64,000 nucleotides of DNA from positions 372,001-436,000 of the forward strand of contig WTXG01000012.1 in assembly GCA_022496185.1 (NCBI GenBank). The letters are read 5' to 3'. The position numbers and the translations under genes were made by a program. Positions 45,783 through 58,784 of this stretch are shown here, in pieces (the first letter of the stretch is position 1; the number at the start of each line of letters is the position of its first letter). The DNA is from Multifurca ochricompacta (taxonomy: Eukaryota > Basidiomycota > Agaricomycetes > Russulales > Russulaceae). The notes beneath the pieces are model-generated. The model searched no databases, had not been told where the DNA came from, and was given only the letters and a program-made list of their open reading frames with translations.

Positions 45783-47897
45783 ATGAGACTACTTTCCTTC
45801 TCGTTTCTTATCGCCTCCCTTGCATTTGCACTCCCTGTGAAAAGTGCAGATCACAAGTTACTGACTCCTGACACTTTCAACAAGTCCATTGCGACGGGTT
45901 ATTGGTAAGACAAATGACACACGGCACACGGCATATTATCTAGGTTAATGTCGATCGGAATTTAGGTTCGTTGAGCACTTCTCACCGTATTGCCATCACT
46001 GCAAAGAGTTCGCTCCCACATGGGACCAGCTTGTCGAAGATTATGTAGGCTCACGCGTTAACCTCGCTCAAGTAGACTGTGTCGTCCATGGAGGTACGTC
46101 CAGCTCTATTTATAAATGGGATCTCGTTTTTTGTCCTAAACGCTCACAGATCTATGCACCGAAAATGGTGTCAATGGCTACCCGCAGATGAACATGTACC
46201 GCGATGGCACGTTGCAGGCCACATTCAAAGGCGCGCGTAGCCATGAACGTATTGTGAACTTTATCAAAGAGCAGACGGGAGTCTCTGAGCCCTCCCGCAG
46301 TGCTTCGCCCCCAGAGATATCTGAGCATGACCTACAGACACCACATTCTGAACGAAATTCCCATGGTGAGGTACTCGCTCTTACCCCTGAGACATTCCCG
46401 AGTGTGATCGCGGATGGAGACGTCTTTGTAAAATTCTTTGCCCATGGTGGGCCATTCCGCTCCCGAACATTCCGTGGTAGGTGTTAATTGACTATACTGG
46501 ACACATTTGGACAGGTGTGGACATTGTAAAAAGCTGGCGCCTACTTGGGTTCAACTTGCAAAAGAGCTTCAGCATAATGTTACCGTGGCAGAAGTGAACT
46601 GCGAGGATCACAAGTCACTTTGCTCTAAGCAAGGTGTGACAGGCTTCCCAATGCTGTTCTTCTACCCTGCATCGGGAAAGAAGGTAGAGTATACAGGCAA
46701 TCGCAAGCTCGAATCGCTGAAGGGCTGGGTTGAAAGGGCAATCAAGCCGTGAGTCACAAAGCACCACGTGCGACGCGCAAGCCGCACCTACGACGCTGAT
46801 TAAAAACATAGAGTTTTCCTGGAGTTGCCGTATGCAGAATTCGAGCAAACTGTAAAGGACAACTTGGCACTTTACATTGTTTTGAATGCGCCTGGCGTGT
46901 CGCTTCCCGTAGGTTCACACACAGCCTCACCCCACCACTAGCTTACAGCTCAAACAGTCCAGTCTTTCACAAGCTGCACGCCCAATGTTGGGATCACCGC
47001 CCATCTACACTTCTAGCGCACCCGAACTCTACAAACATTTTTCGCTCCCCGTGACCTCCGATTCCTTTATGTTGATTGCATTGAAAGACGGCGACACTAG
47101 TCCCGCGGCACAGCTCTCTTTTAATGCGCAGACGAGTTCTGGCGATCTTGGAAAATGGTTACAAATTCACCGCTTACCATCATCTATGGAGCTTGGTGAA
47201 GGTTCATTCCAGGAAGTGATGAACGCAGAGACCAATCCACTGTCGTCTTGACCTCTGTTACCGCTTCTGGGACAGAGCACGATCATATTGTCGAGACGGC
47301 CCAGAAGCTTGCTACACAATGGCGTAAGACCGGAGCTGCCCAACACACGCCGGCGTATGGAGCACGGGAGGTCGTATTTGCTTGGATGGACCAGGAGCGA
47401 TGGAAGAGTTGGCTTAAGAGCATGTATGGAATCAAAGGTCCAGCGCAGGTTGTCATCACGGATCACTCGGTAAGTTCGGCCACATCATAAATTATGCTGC
47501 ATTATTTATTGAATATCTGCGCCACAGAGATTAGTCTACTTTGATACAACTAAGGCCGGCAGCAAGTTAACTCTTGACGCTGCAAGTCTGTTTCCAGCTT
47601 GGGCGACGCGATGAAAGGCACACTGAATGTGCGACACTCTGAGAATATTATCGAGCGTCTTGCCCGGGTACGTTTCCTTCAACCTTGCTGCCAAAATGAG
47701 ACCTTACGCATCTCTAGTACATTAATAACCGATTTATTGCCATCGAAAATATGGTGAGCGAGCATCCATGGGTCACGCTGGGTTTTTTCGCGATGGGAGT
47801 TTTGGTCATATTCTGGATAATTAAGCGGCTCTTTGTGGATGAAGAGAATTACACGACACATTATCCTAAGAGCGGGAAAGCAGCTCGACTAGATTAA
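45783..47897 (+). CDS. Membrane-anchored protein disulfide isomerase, two thioredoxin domains
   Basis: ER oxidoreductase. The signal peptide (MRLLSFLIASLAFALPVKSA) precedes a first thioredoxin domain with an atypical active site, FSPYCHHCKEFAPTW, and NGVNGYPQMNMYRDG. The second domain has the classical CGHCKKLAPTW site and TGFPMLFFYPASGKK. A b-like redox-inactive region follows. Near the C-terminus a single membrane helix (WVTLGFFAMGVLVIFWII) with KRLFVDEE and a short cytosolic tail ends AARLD at 47897. The layout is like TMX3/EPS1-type membrane PDIs. One C appears to be missing at about 46441: GCCCATGG should be GCCCCATGG to read FFAPWCGHC. Seven or more exons. Confidence 0.9.
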
Positions 47898-48176
47898 TTA
47901 ATTAAGTATAATATATATATATTTAATTATTTATATAGCAACCTAAATGGGGAACGAAAATTTCAATAATAATTATAGATTATATAATGACTCGTTGACT
48001 CGACAACGCGTCTCAACGGCCGGCACTCGCAATCCCTCACTCTCACTCTCACTCTACTCTCTCAATCACCCCCAGTCATTTATTTAGTCAGCCCCCCAAA
48101 CAGGCGACCGCCCCTTCGACCGTCAATATTTCCCCCCCCTTCTACTAGGTTGCATTGATCGGGAGCTCATTCGAGT

Positions 48177-51100
48177 ATGCTACCACAGGTAGCCAACCAC
48201 ATATTTCACCATACAACCCGTGTTGTTGCCGCGGCTCAGAATCAGGCCGGTCACACACTTCGCAATGTCCTTGGTCTTCAAACTGGCACAACACCATCTT
48301 CAAGTACAAGCTTAGCCTCTTGGAATAGCAATACTGGATCTTCAAGCTGGGGTAGCGGTGGTGGTTATGCTGGTGCAGGTGGAGGGGCCAAATACCACAC
48401 AGGTAGTAGGTTCTACTCGGGTTACACAGTCAGTTATCCCTCTTTGCGTGCCCCTCCGAGTTCAGCTTCTAATACTCGTGTCAAGGGCCAAGCCGTGCTG
48501 TTGTTCAGGCAAACACGTCCTCTACAGACGAGAGCATCACCTACCCGGATGACAGTGATGAGTCCCTACCCGCTCCCCCTCAATCTGTCAGCAAGTCAAC
48601 CCGTGTCTCGCGAAAACCGCGCAGTCGTAGCCAAAGTTTCTCACTTGGGTCAGATGCTGTTGCAACTGCTGAGCGCGCAAAAAGTCTTGGGGTTCTGGAA
48701 GCCGTCCAACAACATGCGCGTCTTCATCACGCTTTCGCAGGGTCCCCGCGTCCCCACAAGTCCTGGAGGACGAAGGGCTCGCGTCCCGTCCACCGACCCC
48801 ACGTCTCATTCGTCGCAACTCCACGGCCTCCACTGTTTCTTTGTCTCCGTTGACGTCCCTCTATCTTCCCGTCCCGTGACACCTATCGATCCAACAGACC
48901 CAGCCAGCCCTCAGTCAGTTCTTTCCCCAGAACTTCGTCCTAAGTCTCCTACCCCGCGTTCACATACTGTATCTGCGACTTCTCCAACTTCACAAACCTT
49001 GGATCCCTTCGAAGTACGTGCAGAACTCTTGGAGCTGCGACAACCGGATTACGAGTCCACAGTCGAGAAATGGAACGACATCCTAGACAAGCTCATCGCC
49101 CTCCGCAGGCCTAATGAGCAGCCTACGGAGATACTCCAGACATACAACGACATGGTTGCGCGTTCCATCTTACCGAACGCCCGGACATACTCGACCCTCA
49201 TCAGCGTGCTCGCTGCGCGGGACGAGGAAGTCTACCGGCTTGTTGAAGCCACCTCCAAGCGTATCGAGAAGCGTCATGCATTGGGTCTTGCCGACCATGC
49301 TGAAAATTTTGTCGATCAGCAACGTATTGAGGCCCTCCGTGGAGAGCAGAATTTTCCTTCTGCGCTGCGGCTATTCACTGCTGCCTCGGTGCACCGTTCT
49401 TATGTTCTCCCCGCATCCCTGTACACGGCCGTTCTTGACTCTTGTGCGCGCCATCAAGATGTCAAAGAAGCCATTCGTGTGTTTACCCATCTTGAGAAAA
49501 GAGGTCTACCCAAACCTACCGCATCAGTCTATGCCCATCTTCTGGACGTATACACATCTGTCAATGACGTCGAGGGTGCACGTGTTGTCTTCGACGAATT
49601 CCGCAAAGTGTGTATTCAGGGCAAGGTCCCATGGAACGAAGCGAACCTGGGGTCTGCACGGGCGGGGCATGTTCGTGTCTGGAACAGCATGATTAATGCG
49701 TATCTCCATGCAGCGAATCCCGTTGCGGCATTGGAGCTACTCGGGGATATGCTTGACACAAAAGCAGGTGTCAATTTCGGACCCGAAGACATCCCAGCGC
49801 CGGCTTTGTCCACCTACGCCGTCATCGTGCGCGGCTTCTGCTTGATGGGTGACACTTCGAGTGCGATTTCATGGTTCGAGCGGCTACTTGATCAAGGTAC
49901 CCATACCAAAGATGAATGGACACCAACACTAGAACCACCGCAGCCCACTAATTCCTTCTGGCATGACACACTCAACCAACTATCAGGACTGGATTGTGTT
50001 GATGACGTCAATAGGCTGTATGCACGCTATGTCGCCCGTTTGGATAATCCCGACCAGGTCCCGAACTTCATGCGCCGCATCACATATTTTGCAACCATGC
50101 GACATCTACAGACAAATAAGGTCAATACAGAGCGGGCAACTGCTCTTCTAGACCAAGCCCTCTCTACCCTCGGTCCACGTGAAAATTGGGGTTCCATCCT
50201 TACGGATGTGCATGGCAACGAAGCTACTCGGGAGCTCATCGCATTGAATGCGAGATACGGTCGCATCGAGAAAGCCGTCGACCTCATCGAACAGCTCGCC
50301 GCGTTTCGTGCAGATGGGGCTACCTGGCCTATGCGTGGACCCCACGACGCCCTACGCGATGAGAATCCGGAACTCATTCGCTCGGTCTCCTACGCGGTAC
50401 TCTTTGATGGGGATGTCCCTCACCCAGTTCCCATTCTCGCTGTGCTACGCATCGTGAAGGTTTGGGCGACGCGTGGAATGCATATCACTGAGCGGCTCGC
50501 AAAATCGCTTTTGAGCGCATATACACTTGCTCGAGAGCGTCAGGATCAACTCACAACGCTTACCGCTCAAGATTGGGAAGCGTTAGCTTTTTCAATCAGC
50601 ACTTATGGAAGAACTGAGGATGAGACCATGGGTTTCTCAAGCCCTTTCGCTCCTCACGGACATGGCGCGATTCAATATCAATCCTAGACAAGTGTCGGAG
50701 GCTGTGATGGACTGTCTACTTCGTCCCGTCATTGACCAGAAGGGTATGGAGGAGACCACTTCCCTCATGGAAAACCTTGGCCCGGAATTCTCTGCACTGC
50801 TTGCTAGCCCTAAGGCCTTTGCTTACACCCAACCAACGGATCTACCTCCACCACAGGCCGTCCCGAATGCACCCACACACAACATTGGCGCGATAAGGAT
50901 TGATGATCACCAGAGTCGTTACGTTGATGAGCTGAACATGCGTCGTGGAAAGGACGATGCCGCCGTCGTGGCATTCCAGAGATTTGAGAATGGCGCGGCG
51001 ATGGGCATTTTCCCTACTCCGGAGGTCGTAGGTCGCCTTATTGAAGGTCTTGGGCGTGTTGGCGAGATGGACAAAGTCGACTATCTCTACAGTGTTGCGC

Positions 51101-52581
51101 AGAACATTCTCTCGCTCTTGCGTGAGGACAAGGCCCCGATGTTGGAAGGCTGGGGTGCTATTGAAAACTCTATGATAATTGCGAGAGGACATGCTGGTGA
51201 CGGCCTTTCGGCGGATGCACACCGCTTGCGCCTGCTTCAGCAGGGCATGGCACCGACCGCGGACGCCTACGGCGCACTGATTCAGTGTATCAAGGATACG
51301 ACGGACGACACAGCACGTGCCCTTCAGTACTTCCACGAATCGCAGTTGCGTGGTGTGCAGCCTAACATCTTCCTCTATAATACAACGATCTCGAAGCTGG
51401 CTAAAGCACGCAAGGCAGATTATGCTCTGGAGCTCTTTTACAGCATGAAAAAGTCCGGTATTGTCCCGTCGTCCATCACATACGGTGCAGTCATCGCCGC
51501 CTGCTGCCGCGTCGGGGATAGCACCTCCGCCGAAACCCTGTTCGATGAAATGACCGCCCAGCGCAACTTCCGCCCCCGCGTTCCCCCATACAACACCATG
51601 ATGCAATTTTACGTGCAGACCAAACCAAATCGCGCCCGATTCTTGCACTACTACAATCGCATGGTTAACGCTGGTATCAAGCCAACGGCTCATTCATACA
51701 AGGCAAGGTCAATCTCATCGGAGTGTAATCTTACTTACTCTCGCTCCCAGCTTCTCCTTGATTGCTATGGTACCATTGCTCCAGTAGATATCAAAGCTAT
51801 GGAGAAAACTTTCACTCAACTCGTCAAAGACAAGAATGTGACTGTACAGGGCTCGCACTGGGCGGCGCTCATCAATGCCCATGGCTGCGTTGGGAGGGAC
51901 CTTGACAAGGCGATTGCAGTGTTCAACTCGATAGAGAAGCATCCTAGTACTCTAGCAAGCAAGGCGCCACTTCCCGATGCCGTCACTTTCGAAGCCCTTA
52001 TCAACGTGCTCGTTACTTTACGCTGCACAGACAGAGTACCCGAGTACCTCCAGCGCCTCCAGCATTCTGGCGTACACATGACCGCCTACATAGCTAACCT
52101 ACTCATCAGGGGCTATGCTGCAGCGGGAGATATCGAGCAGGCGCGGATAGTATTCGAGTCTCTAGCAGACCCTCCAGTCGGTGTTGCTGCCCCGAACAAT
52201 CACGCCCCACACAATGCCTCTACAACGGCCCGCGTTGCTCCTGATGAACTCGTATACCGCGAGGTAAGCTCCAACAAGGGTCATCCTTGGTATCACAAAC
52301 TAAATAAACATCGTAGCCATCAACATGGGAGGCCATGGTTCGCGCAGAGTTGGGTAACGGTAATCGCGATCAGGCAGTCGCGCTCATCAGGCGTGTGCAG
52401 GAACGGTACGTGTGCCCTTGATTCTGACTTGAGCACGTTTCTGAGAAACGGCAGACAATACCCTGGGTCCATCGTCAACCGCATCTCCGGCATAATGCTT
52501 GATGATGCTGTATCACCATGGTCGTCCGCACCGGTATCTGAAGTTGATGCTTTCGCGTCTTCAAGGTCTCATAGTCCATAA
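48177..52581 (+). CDS. Large pentatricopeptide repeat (PPR) protein, probably mitochondrial
   Basis: RNA-binding helical-repeat protein of about 1,450 aa. The first 60 residues are Ser/Gly/Asn-rich, followed by a disordered region to about 49000. PPR-type 35-residue units then run almost to the end, for example SLYTAVLDSCARHQDVKEAI, AYGALIQCIKDTTDDTARAL and NIFLYNTTISKLAKARKADY. Breaks of one base occur near 48495, 48795, 48880 and 50637; at the last, GFSQALSLLTDMARFNINP continues the repeat. Two introns near the 3' end (about 52264-52318 and 52406-52449) precede the tail ending SSRSHSP. Such proteins usually stabilise or activate translation of mitochondrial transcripts. The target is unknown. 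Confidence 0.88.
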
Positions 52582-52893
52582 AATGACCATACTGACTGTC
52601 TACGCAATGACTTTGGACGTTCGAGAGAAACGCTTACTTACATTCTTTCCGTCACTAATGACATATTCATATCTGGCTGGTCTTTGAACTGGCACTCAAA
52701 ATGTAAAATTACATGCTGATGATTTTGTACTATTAGTAGACTAACATACCACTCATGATAAGGGGCATGATCTACCTTACCCTGCATACACACTGACGCC
52801 GCATATCTGTCAATAAAAGAACAACCACTTCCCATGTCTCCTCATGTACCGTGCGCCTCAGCAAATACTCTCGTTTACGAAAATATCGTGAAC
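52582..52893. other. Convergent 3' spacer, PPR / coilin
   Basis: 312 bases, no credible ORF. Confidence 0.45.
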
Positions 52894-54434
52894 TCAAGCG
52901 CCAGTAGATACAACTCGCCAATTCATCTTCACAATATCATCCCAGGAAAAACTTTCTTCCTCTTCTTCAGATTTCATGTCGCCGCCAGCAAATGAGACGA
53001 CGCCCAAGCCAGGACGGCGGAGTCTGATGACAGTCATGTCATTTTCGCTACCTGATGTCACACGGGCGAGACACAACATCACCTCGGGAGAAAGCGTGGC
53101 TGGGTTAATGGCAAGTTCCTGTACTCCTTAAGAAAAAATTGATTACCGAAGCAGCGAAGTACAAGCACACCTGCCACCCGACAACACACCCGATGGGAGG
53201 TGTAGCTTGGTTCGCGAGCGCTGTTGCATTCACCCACGCCTTCTCCAATGCGGTATAATCCGGGCCCAAAACCATTGCAGGTTTTTCCTCCTCGGGTGTC
53301 GTGCCATAAAGGGGAATGCCAGCTTGCTCTTCGCATCCATACGTATCCCTTTTCGTTTTCTTCTGCTTTCGATCCCACGCTTGCTTGTTTCCCATTGACC
53401 ACATACCCGCTTCTACATCCACGCTCGTCACAAACAGTCTTGGAGGTAGCTGGTCCCTCTCGCTAGGCGGCACCAACGTGGGTGGGAGATTCGGAGCAAG
53501 GTTGTCGTCTTGAAATGTGATATGGGATGGTATACCTGCAGTGCTTTTGAAACCCTTCCGTTTGTTTTTGTTCTTGAGAGACATCATCATTGGTTCCGGC
53601 ATGTGTGTACGCTTAGAAGTCTGAAGGGGTATCGCATTAGAGCTGTGTACTGAAGTTGGTGGGGCAACGTTATCCGCACGCCCTGCGAGACGCTTTTTTC
53701 GACGGCGTTCATTGCGCGCATGAGTCTCCGGCTTCCCAAATCCAGGTGGTACTGGCGCTGGCCTGTGGTGACAAACCCAGCTGATGGTAGAATTCCTGAA
53801 CAGTGTAAATAGCACATACGTTGGGTGAGACAGCTTCTTCGGGGGTGGAGGACGGGGGATAGCAGAGGGTGGATGTTCAGAGGAGGATGAAGTGGTCGAG
53901 TCAGAGTCAGAGCTGGACCCTGAACTAGATTCCGAGCCGGAGGAAGAAGTGTCATCGGAAGAGGTACTCGAACTGGAGTCCGATGATGACGACGAAAAAG
54001 CCGGGTCACCCTTGAGCCTTTTCCTTGGTGCGTCGCTCAATACCTCTGCCCTGCGCTTTGGAAGATGGATACGACGGCGCAAACTTTGTTGTCCAGAACG
54101 TTAAACTGACAATAAAATGCACTTTTTCCACATACCAGACAAGATCTCCATCACGGAGAATCTGCACTGCTGCACTGTCAAGGAGCTCAAAATCCTCGAG
54201 CAGAAGTATGAGTTCGTCCGGGTGAACACCAGCCTTGCGGAGAGCGGGGATTGACGCGCATAAGCTTAGTTTAAGAGATGCCACAGTTGTCTGCTCATCA
54301 ACATGAAACCATGACCTGACTTGAGGTAAATTTGTCTGGTCAGAATCGGACGATACGCGTATTCGCATGGACGTGTACGTGTCCATGTTGTTGTGGTTGT
54401 GGTTCTGGGGGGGTGGGAAGGTTGGTGATGACAT
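52894..54434 (-). CDS. Coilin-like protein (Cajal body scaffold)
   Basis: The N-terminal ubiquitin-like coilin domain is recognisable: MRIRVSSDSDQ, RSWFHVDEQTTVASLKLSLC and ELILLLEDFELLDSAAVQIL with DGDLV. After an intron come a basic patch (RRRIHLPKRRAEVL) and a long Ser/Asp run. Then follow KPETHARNERRRKKRLAGRA and a C-terminal tudor-like region (PPIGCVVGWQ, an intron, then ELAINPATLSPEV and GLGVVSFAGGDMKSEEEEES). The protein ends NWRVVSTGA. Coilin organises Cajal bodies and snRNP maturation in animals and plants. The start is the ATG at 54434 (MSSPTFPPPQ). A frame change near 54075 joins the two halves. Confidence 0.75.
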
Positions 54435-54709
54435 AATCAACTGCCAGCGCGCGTGATGCGTGATGCGTGTCTCTCTTTCTCTTCTCTTCTCTTCTCTCCT
54501 TCACTCTCTCTTTCTCTTTCGCTTTAAGCTCCTCCCCTTCCCCTCCCCCTTCTCCCTTCCTCATCTTTCACCTTCTTCGATTACTGGCGGTCAACGTTAA
54601 TTCAAAATAGCCTTCTGCTTGTCCCTTCCTTCAATTTCTAAACTGCCAACACTGGGCAGGCGGGTAATCTGTATTATACCACTCCCGCTTGCAACAATTC
54701 GGACGTACA
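54435..54709. promoter_or_regulatory. Divergent promoter, coilin / SEC63, CT-rich
   Basis: A 275-base bidirectional region. A long pyrimidine tract (CTTCT and CCCCT units) lies at about 54473-54557. Confidence 0.5.
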
Positions 54710-57255
54710 ATGGCCAGCTACACTTATGATGAGACGGGCAACATGGCCCTCTTCTTTATTATTACAGTTCTGTTTATGATCCTTGCTCCTATTACGCTCT
54801 CGCAGATTTCGTTATCCCCAAGTACGTGTGGGGTACTTTTATTCTTACCGTCCCTCTGACTCTGAGTGGCGTTGCGCATACTTTCCAGGAGGAGAAATAC
54901 CTTCGGCGGCTTGTGAGTGCTCTGCATGCATAGACAAGCGGACGCGAATGCGCAAACATGAGGAGGGCTCTATCCTTCGACCTAATATTACAAAGAAGTA
55001 CGTCGTAGGCTATTCATACTGTTCAGTATGACGGACGTTCTATGTAGAGTTCTCTTCATCACCTTGGGTTGGGTCGCGTTTGGCCTCTTGTCATACAAGG
55101 CCGCCACTACAAAGATAGACAACAAGATATATGACCCCTTCGAGATTCTGGGAATCAAGACTGTGGGTAATGATCTTAAACCCACCACTGTTGCGGTGGA
55201 ATGTCTTACACCACACTCACACCTTCACAGAGTTCTTCGGAAAAGGACATCAAATCCCACTTCAAAAAACTTTCCAAGACATTGTAGGATCGTGCCTCTT
55301 CATGTCCTCTGTTACACTGCTCACTATATGAATAGTCACCCGGATAAAGTGAAGCTCAGTGGCAATGACACTGCTGAATCAGTGGCTGCACACTTTGTCG
55401 ACATCACGAAAGCCTATAAAGCGTGCGCAGCCTTTATTCGACACTATATTGTACTAACGGAACTACAGACTTACCGACGCGACTATCCGCAAAAATTTCG
55501 AGGATTATGGGCATCCAGACGGCCGACAAGAAATAACGATGGGTATTGCGCTTCCGCCCTGGATCGTTGAGGCACACAATAATATCTGGGTGCTTGGCTT
55601 TTATGGAGTCCTCTTCGGCGTTGGCCTTCCGGCTATCGTGGTGCGTACCAGACCCATGAACCTTGACCTCGAAATTGGTTTGAGACGTTTCTTGCCTCGT
55701 AGGGCAACTGGTGGTTCGGATCCCGCCGAAAAACTAAGGATGGCGTATTCACCCAGACGGCAACAGGCTTCTGGAAAGCACTTACCGAAACGTCTGACGT
55801 CGATGAAGTCATCTCGGCAATTGGCCGGGCAACAGAATGGGAGACCATTGCGCCAAGGAAAGAAAAATCCGGCGATTCCTTCCGTGCACTTGAAAGGAGC
55901 CTTGAAACTGAGCTCGGCCCTCGCTGGGCTCGCATCCGACAGCAATTTCAACGTGCCGTAGGCAAGCTCGACGCTCGCTGGGACTCGCTCATCCTGCTTT
56001 ATGCGCACCTACTCCGTCTTCCCATTGAGGAACCTCTGCTCCAAAAACGTGCGCCCCCTCCAAAGCAAACCTGCCCGGCGATATATTGAATTCTTTGTAG
56101 GCCAGACGCACGTACTCTTGCAAACCCCAGCCCTCCTCAACGCCCTCCTTGTTATCACAACTGCACGCAACTGGTCTCAACCCACAATCGCAACCATGCG
56201 CCTGCACGCGTACTTGGCCCAAGCCATCCTTCCCGGCTCACCAGGCGCACGATGGGCGCAGCTCCCGGGTCTTAAAACGATGCAATCAGCGCTCTGCCAG
56301 GTTCCACCCGTGATTTTGCGGATGTCATTGCCGCCTTAGAGAAGCGGGAAGACCATGTTGTTGCAGATGCGCGAAAGACTGTGGAGCGCTGGGGAAGGGT
56401 AGAGATTGTTGACGCCAGTTTTAGAGGTAAGTTGTATGTCGTATTAGTCCGAATACTATCTGACCCCCACTTAGTCATTGATGAGCGTATTGTGACCCCC
56501 CAGGCGCTGGTACATCTCGTAATGAAGCTTCGTATTTCTCCACCAAAGCCAGTCACAGTCGCAGAAGCAAACGGGAACACTGATCCCAAGAGTCGACCGG
56601 CAGTTGACGCGGAGGACGACACTCGCCTTGATGATGAATTCCTCAACAACCCCAAGGATGTTGAGGATCTCAAGCCACCGGCACGAATTCTTGGTTCCGC
56701 TCACGCACCTTTATGGCCCTCGGTATGCTATTTTCCACCCTTTTTCGGCCCTCTTGGTTGACTGGTATTTAGAACCACAAACCTGGTTGGTGGGTTGTCC
56801 TCGCGGATGCCAAAAGTGATCGACTCGTCGTCCCTCCAATGAAGGTGACAGATGTTCCATTTGCGGATCCTGCTCGTGCACGGGATTATCGCTCGTATAA
56901 ACTCAAGTTCCAGGCGCCCCCTGGAACCGGTCTCTTTACTTGGCGTGTTATTGTCGTAAGCGATACGTACATTGGCGAAGATGCGGCAAAGGATATTCAA
57001 GTGCGTTTCTCCATCTTAATGTCATTTCCATGCGGCTGACACACAAATCAGTTGCGCGTGGAAGAGTTCACAGCGCTGAATGCGGACGAGCAGCATAAAG
57101 AAGATGAGATTTCAGACCCAGAGGAGGATTCCCTTGCGGGCCAGATGGCAGCTATGCGCGGTGGGTCTGTCAAGAAACGCAAGGAAGAGAGTGACGATGA
57201 GAGCTCCACGGACGATGAGGCTGCAGCTAATGACAGTAGTAGCGATAGCGACTAA
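54710..57255 (+). CDS. SEC63: SEC63, ER translocon J-domain subunit
   Basis: Component of the Sec61/62/63 post-translational translocon that recruits BiP through a lumenal J-domain. The start MASYTYDETGNMALFFIITV enters TM1. A cysteine/basic loop (KRTRMRKHEEGSILRP) and TM2 (VFITLGWVAFGLLSYKAAT) precede the J-domain: YDPFEILGI, a helix, then FHPDKVKLSGND assembled across an intron (HPD intact), FVDITKAYKALTD and GHPDGRQE. TM3 is WVLGFYGVLFGVGLPAIV. The Brl domain follows with WVVLADAKSDRLVVPP and GLFTWRVIVVSDTYIGEDAA. The tail is strongly acidic (DDESSTDDEAAANDSSSDSD), as expected for Sec62 binding. Many short introns. Confidence 0.93.
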
Positions 57256-57357
57256 ATGTCCGCTTATTAATTTGCTAAGGCCAACTACATGTCAGCTGCT
57301 ATTACAGTTTTCCCTGGTGAACTTCGACTGTTCGATCCTACGCTATATTTTGGACCT

Positions 57358-58784
57358 CTATGCTTCAACGAATGCTCGATAGAGTTCAAGCTTCTCCCCA
57401 GTGGCCAAGAGGTCTGTCGCTGTGTTCGCGCCAATAAAGATTACCTCACCCTGCACAATGTCCAGAGATCCACCGCCCCATCGTATCGTTCCTTTGCCAT
57501 CGGTGATAATGGCAATGCTTGGCCCTTCTATGGCACGATGTGTCTCCGTTTGTCCATGGGTGAGCGTCACGCTCACCACACTGAACTCAGAAATTGGTGG
57601 GTTGTAGAGTGTCGATGCAAAGGCAGCTGGGAAGGGTACGGGACTAACGACATGGCGCGAAGCGGGTGCAGCGGCGTAGGTAAGAGTGGCTACTAAATTT
57701 GGGATATCGCGTAACTTTGGCGTGAGTCCAGCACGTATGACGTTGTCTGAATTGGCCATGCACTCGATGATGTCTGCAGTACGTTGGATGCCAATGATCA
57801 GGATGTAGAGTCATAGGGGTGGAAGGAACGCTGACCGCCAGAAATGTATGCGTGCGGCTCTCCCGCACCGAGAAAGATCGCCTCTCCCGGAGAAAGCTTG
57901 ACATAGTTCAGCAGAACGCGCAGAATGTGCCTATATCATTAGGAAATTGTGTGTTCAGGCGTAGAACGAGTTCGCGCACGCTCTCTTCTTCAGCGTACAC
58001 AGAGCCCGACCTGTAGCGTTCTACGAGTCTGGCGAGTTGCGTGGTGAATGTTTCCGTCGGTGCTGTCATGACTGCCGAGAATACATCACGCAAAGCCTGC
58101 TTTGCTGCTGGTGCGTTAAGGTCCCCCGTGGGTACAAGGGCCAAAAAATTATCTAGGATGGCACGCGGGATGAGCGCCGTTAATTCACGAACGCTAGCAA
58201 GGTATGTGGCGATGTCCACGAGTGGAAGAAAGCCGCAGAGGGCAGTAAAAGGTGTAATGGCGAGTGCCATCTCAGGTTTGTGATTTGGGTCTGCGGAGAG
58301 GCTCAGTGCTGATACTCCCACGCACGATAACGAGCTTGGCTTACCCTTGTAAACGTCTGGCTGCTGGGCATGGAGCCTTTCCGCCGTCGCCTTGTCCGGA
58401 TGGCTCTGTATGCTAAGAGCCTTCTCGATGGCCAACACCTTGAAGAGGAAGGGCAAGTTGCCATCGTCGGCATCAAATTTTTGGATGACCTTTTCACCGA
58501 TCAGGGCTCGGTTCTCGGAAAGATAACTAGCAAGGGTTTCTCCAGAAGCTGGGATGATAGAAGGAGATTTTGGATGCGTGCCCATCCACAACTCGCGTGA
58601 TCGTTAACATCAGTGTGTAAGGGAGTTATCGCAGGAGTGCACATACTTCGGCGTAAGGTTTTGACTCGTCCACGTGAAAATCAGTAAGGCCAGCGGACTT
58701 GGCGAACAAGGCAACCTTGGAGGACGTTCCAACCTTTCCCCAGTCATACTGCTGAACCGTGGGTACAATTTTGAAGACGTGCAT
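57358..58784 (-). CDS. Mannose-6-phosphate isomerase, type I
   Basis: Zinc enzyme interconverting fructose-6-P and mannose-6-P, feeding GDP-mannose for glycosylation and wall mannan. The start at 58784 gives MHVFKIVPTVQQYDWGKVG. Then LWMGTHPKSPS follows after an intron. Zinc-site pieces are SIQSHPDKATAERLH (Gln/His), DPNHKPEMALA (Glu) and LGAGEPHAYISGD (His). The C-terminal cupin part contains RAGLTPKLRD and ends ELYRAFVEA at 57358. One base appears missing near 57911: after GTFCAF the expected LLNYVKLSPGEA lies in the next frame, fixed by one extra T. It converges on SEC63 with a 102-base gap. Confidence 0.95.

Noticed and set aside
50842..51693. 283-codon antisense ORF inside the PPR gene
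   Set aside because: The + strand frame carries clear PPR repeats; the antisense product looks random.
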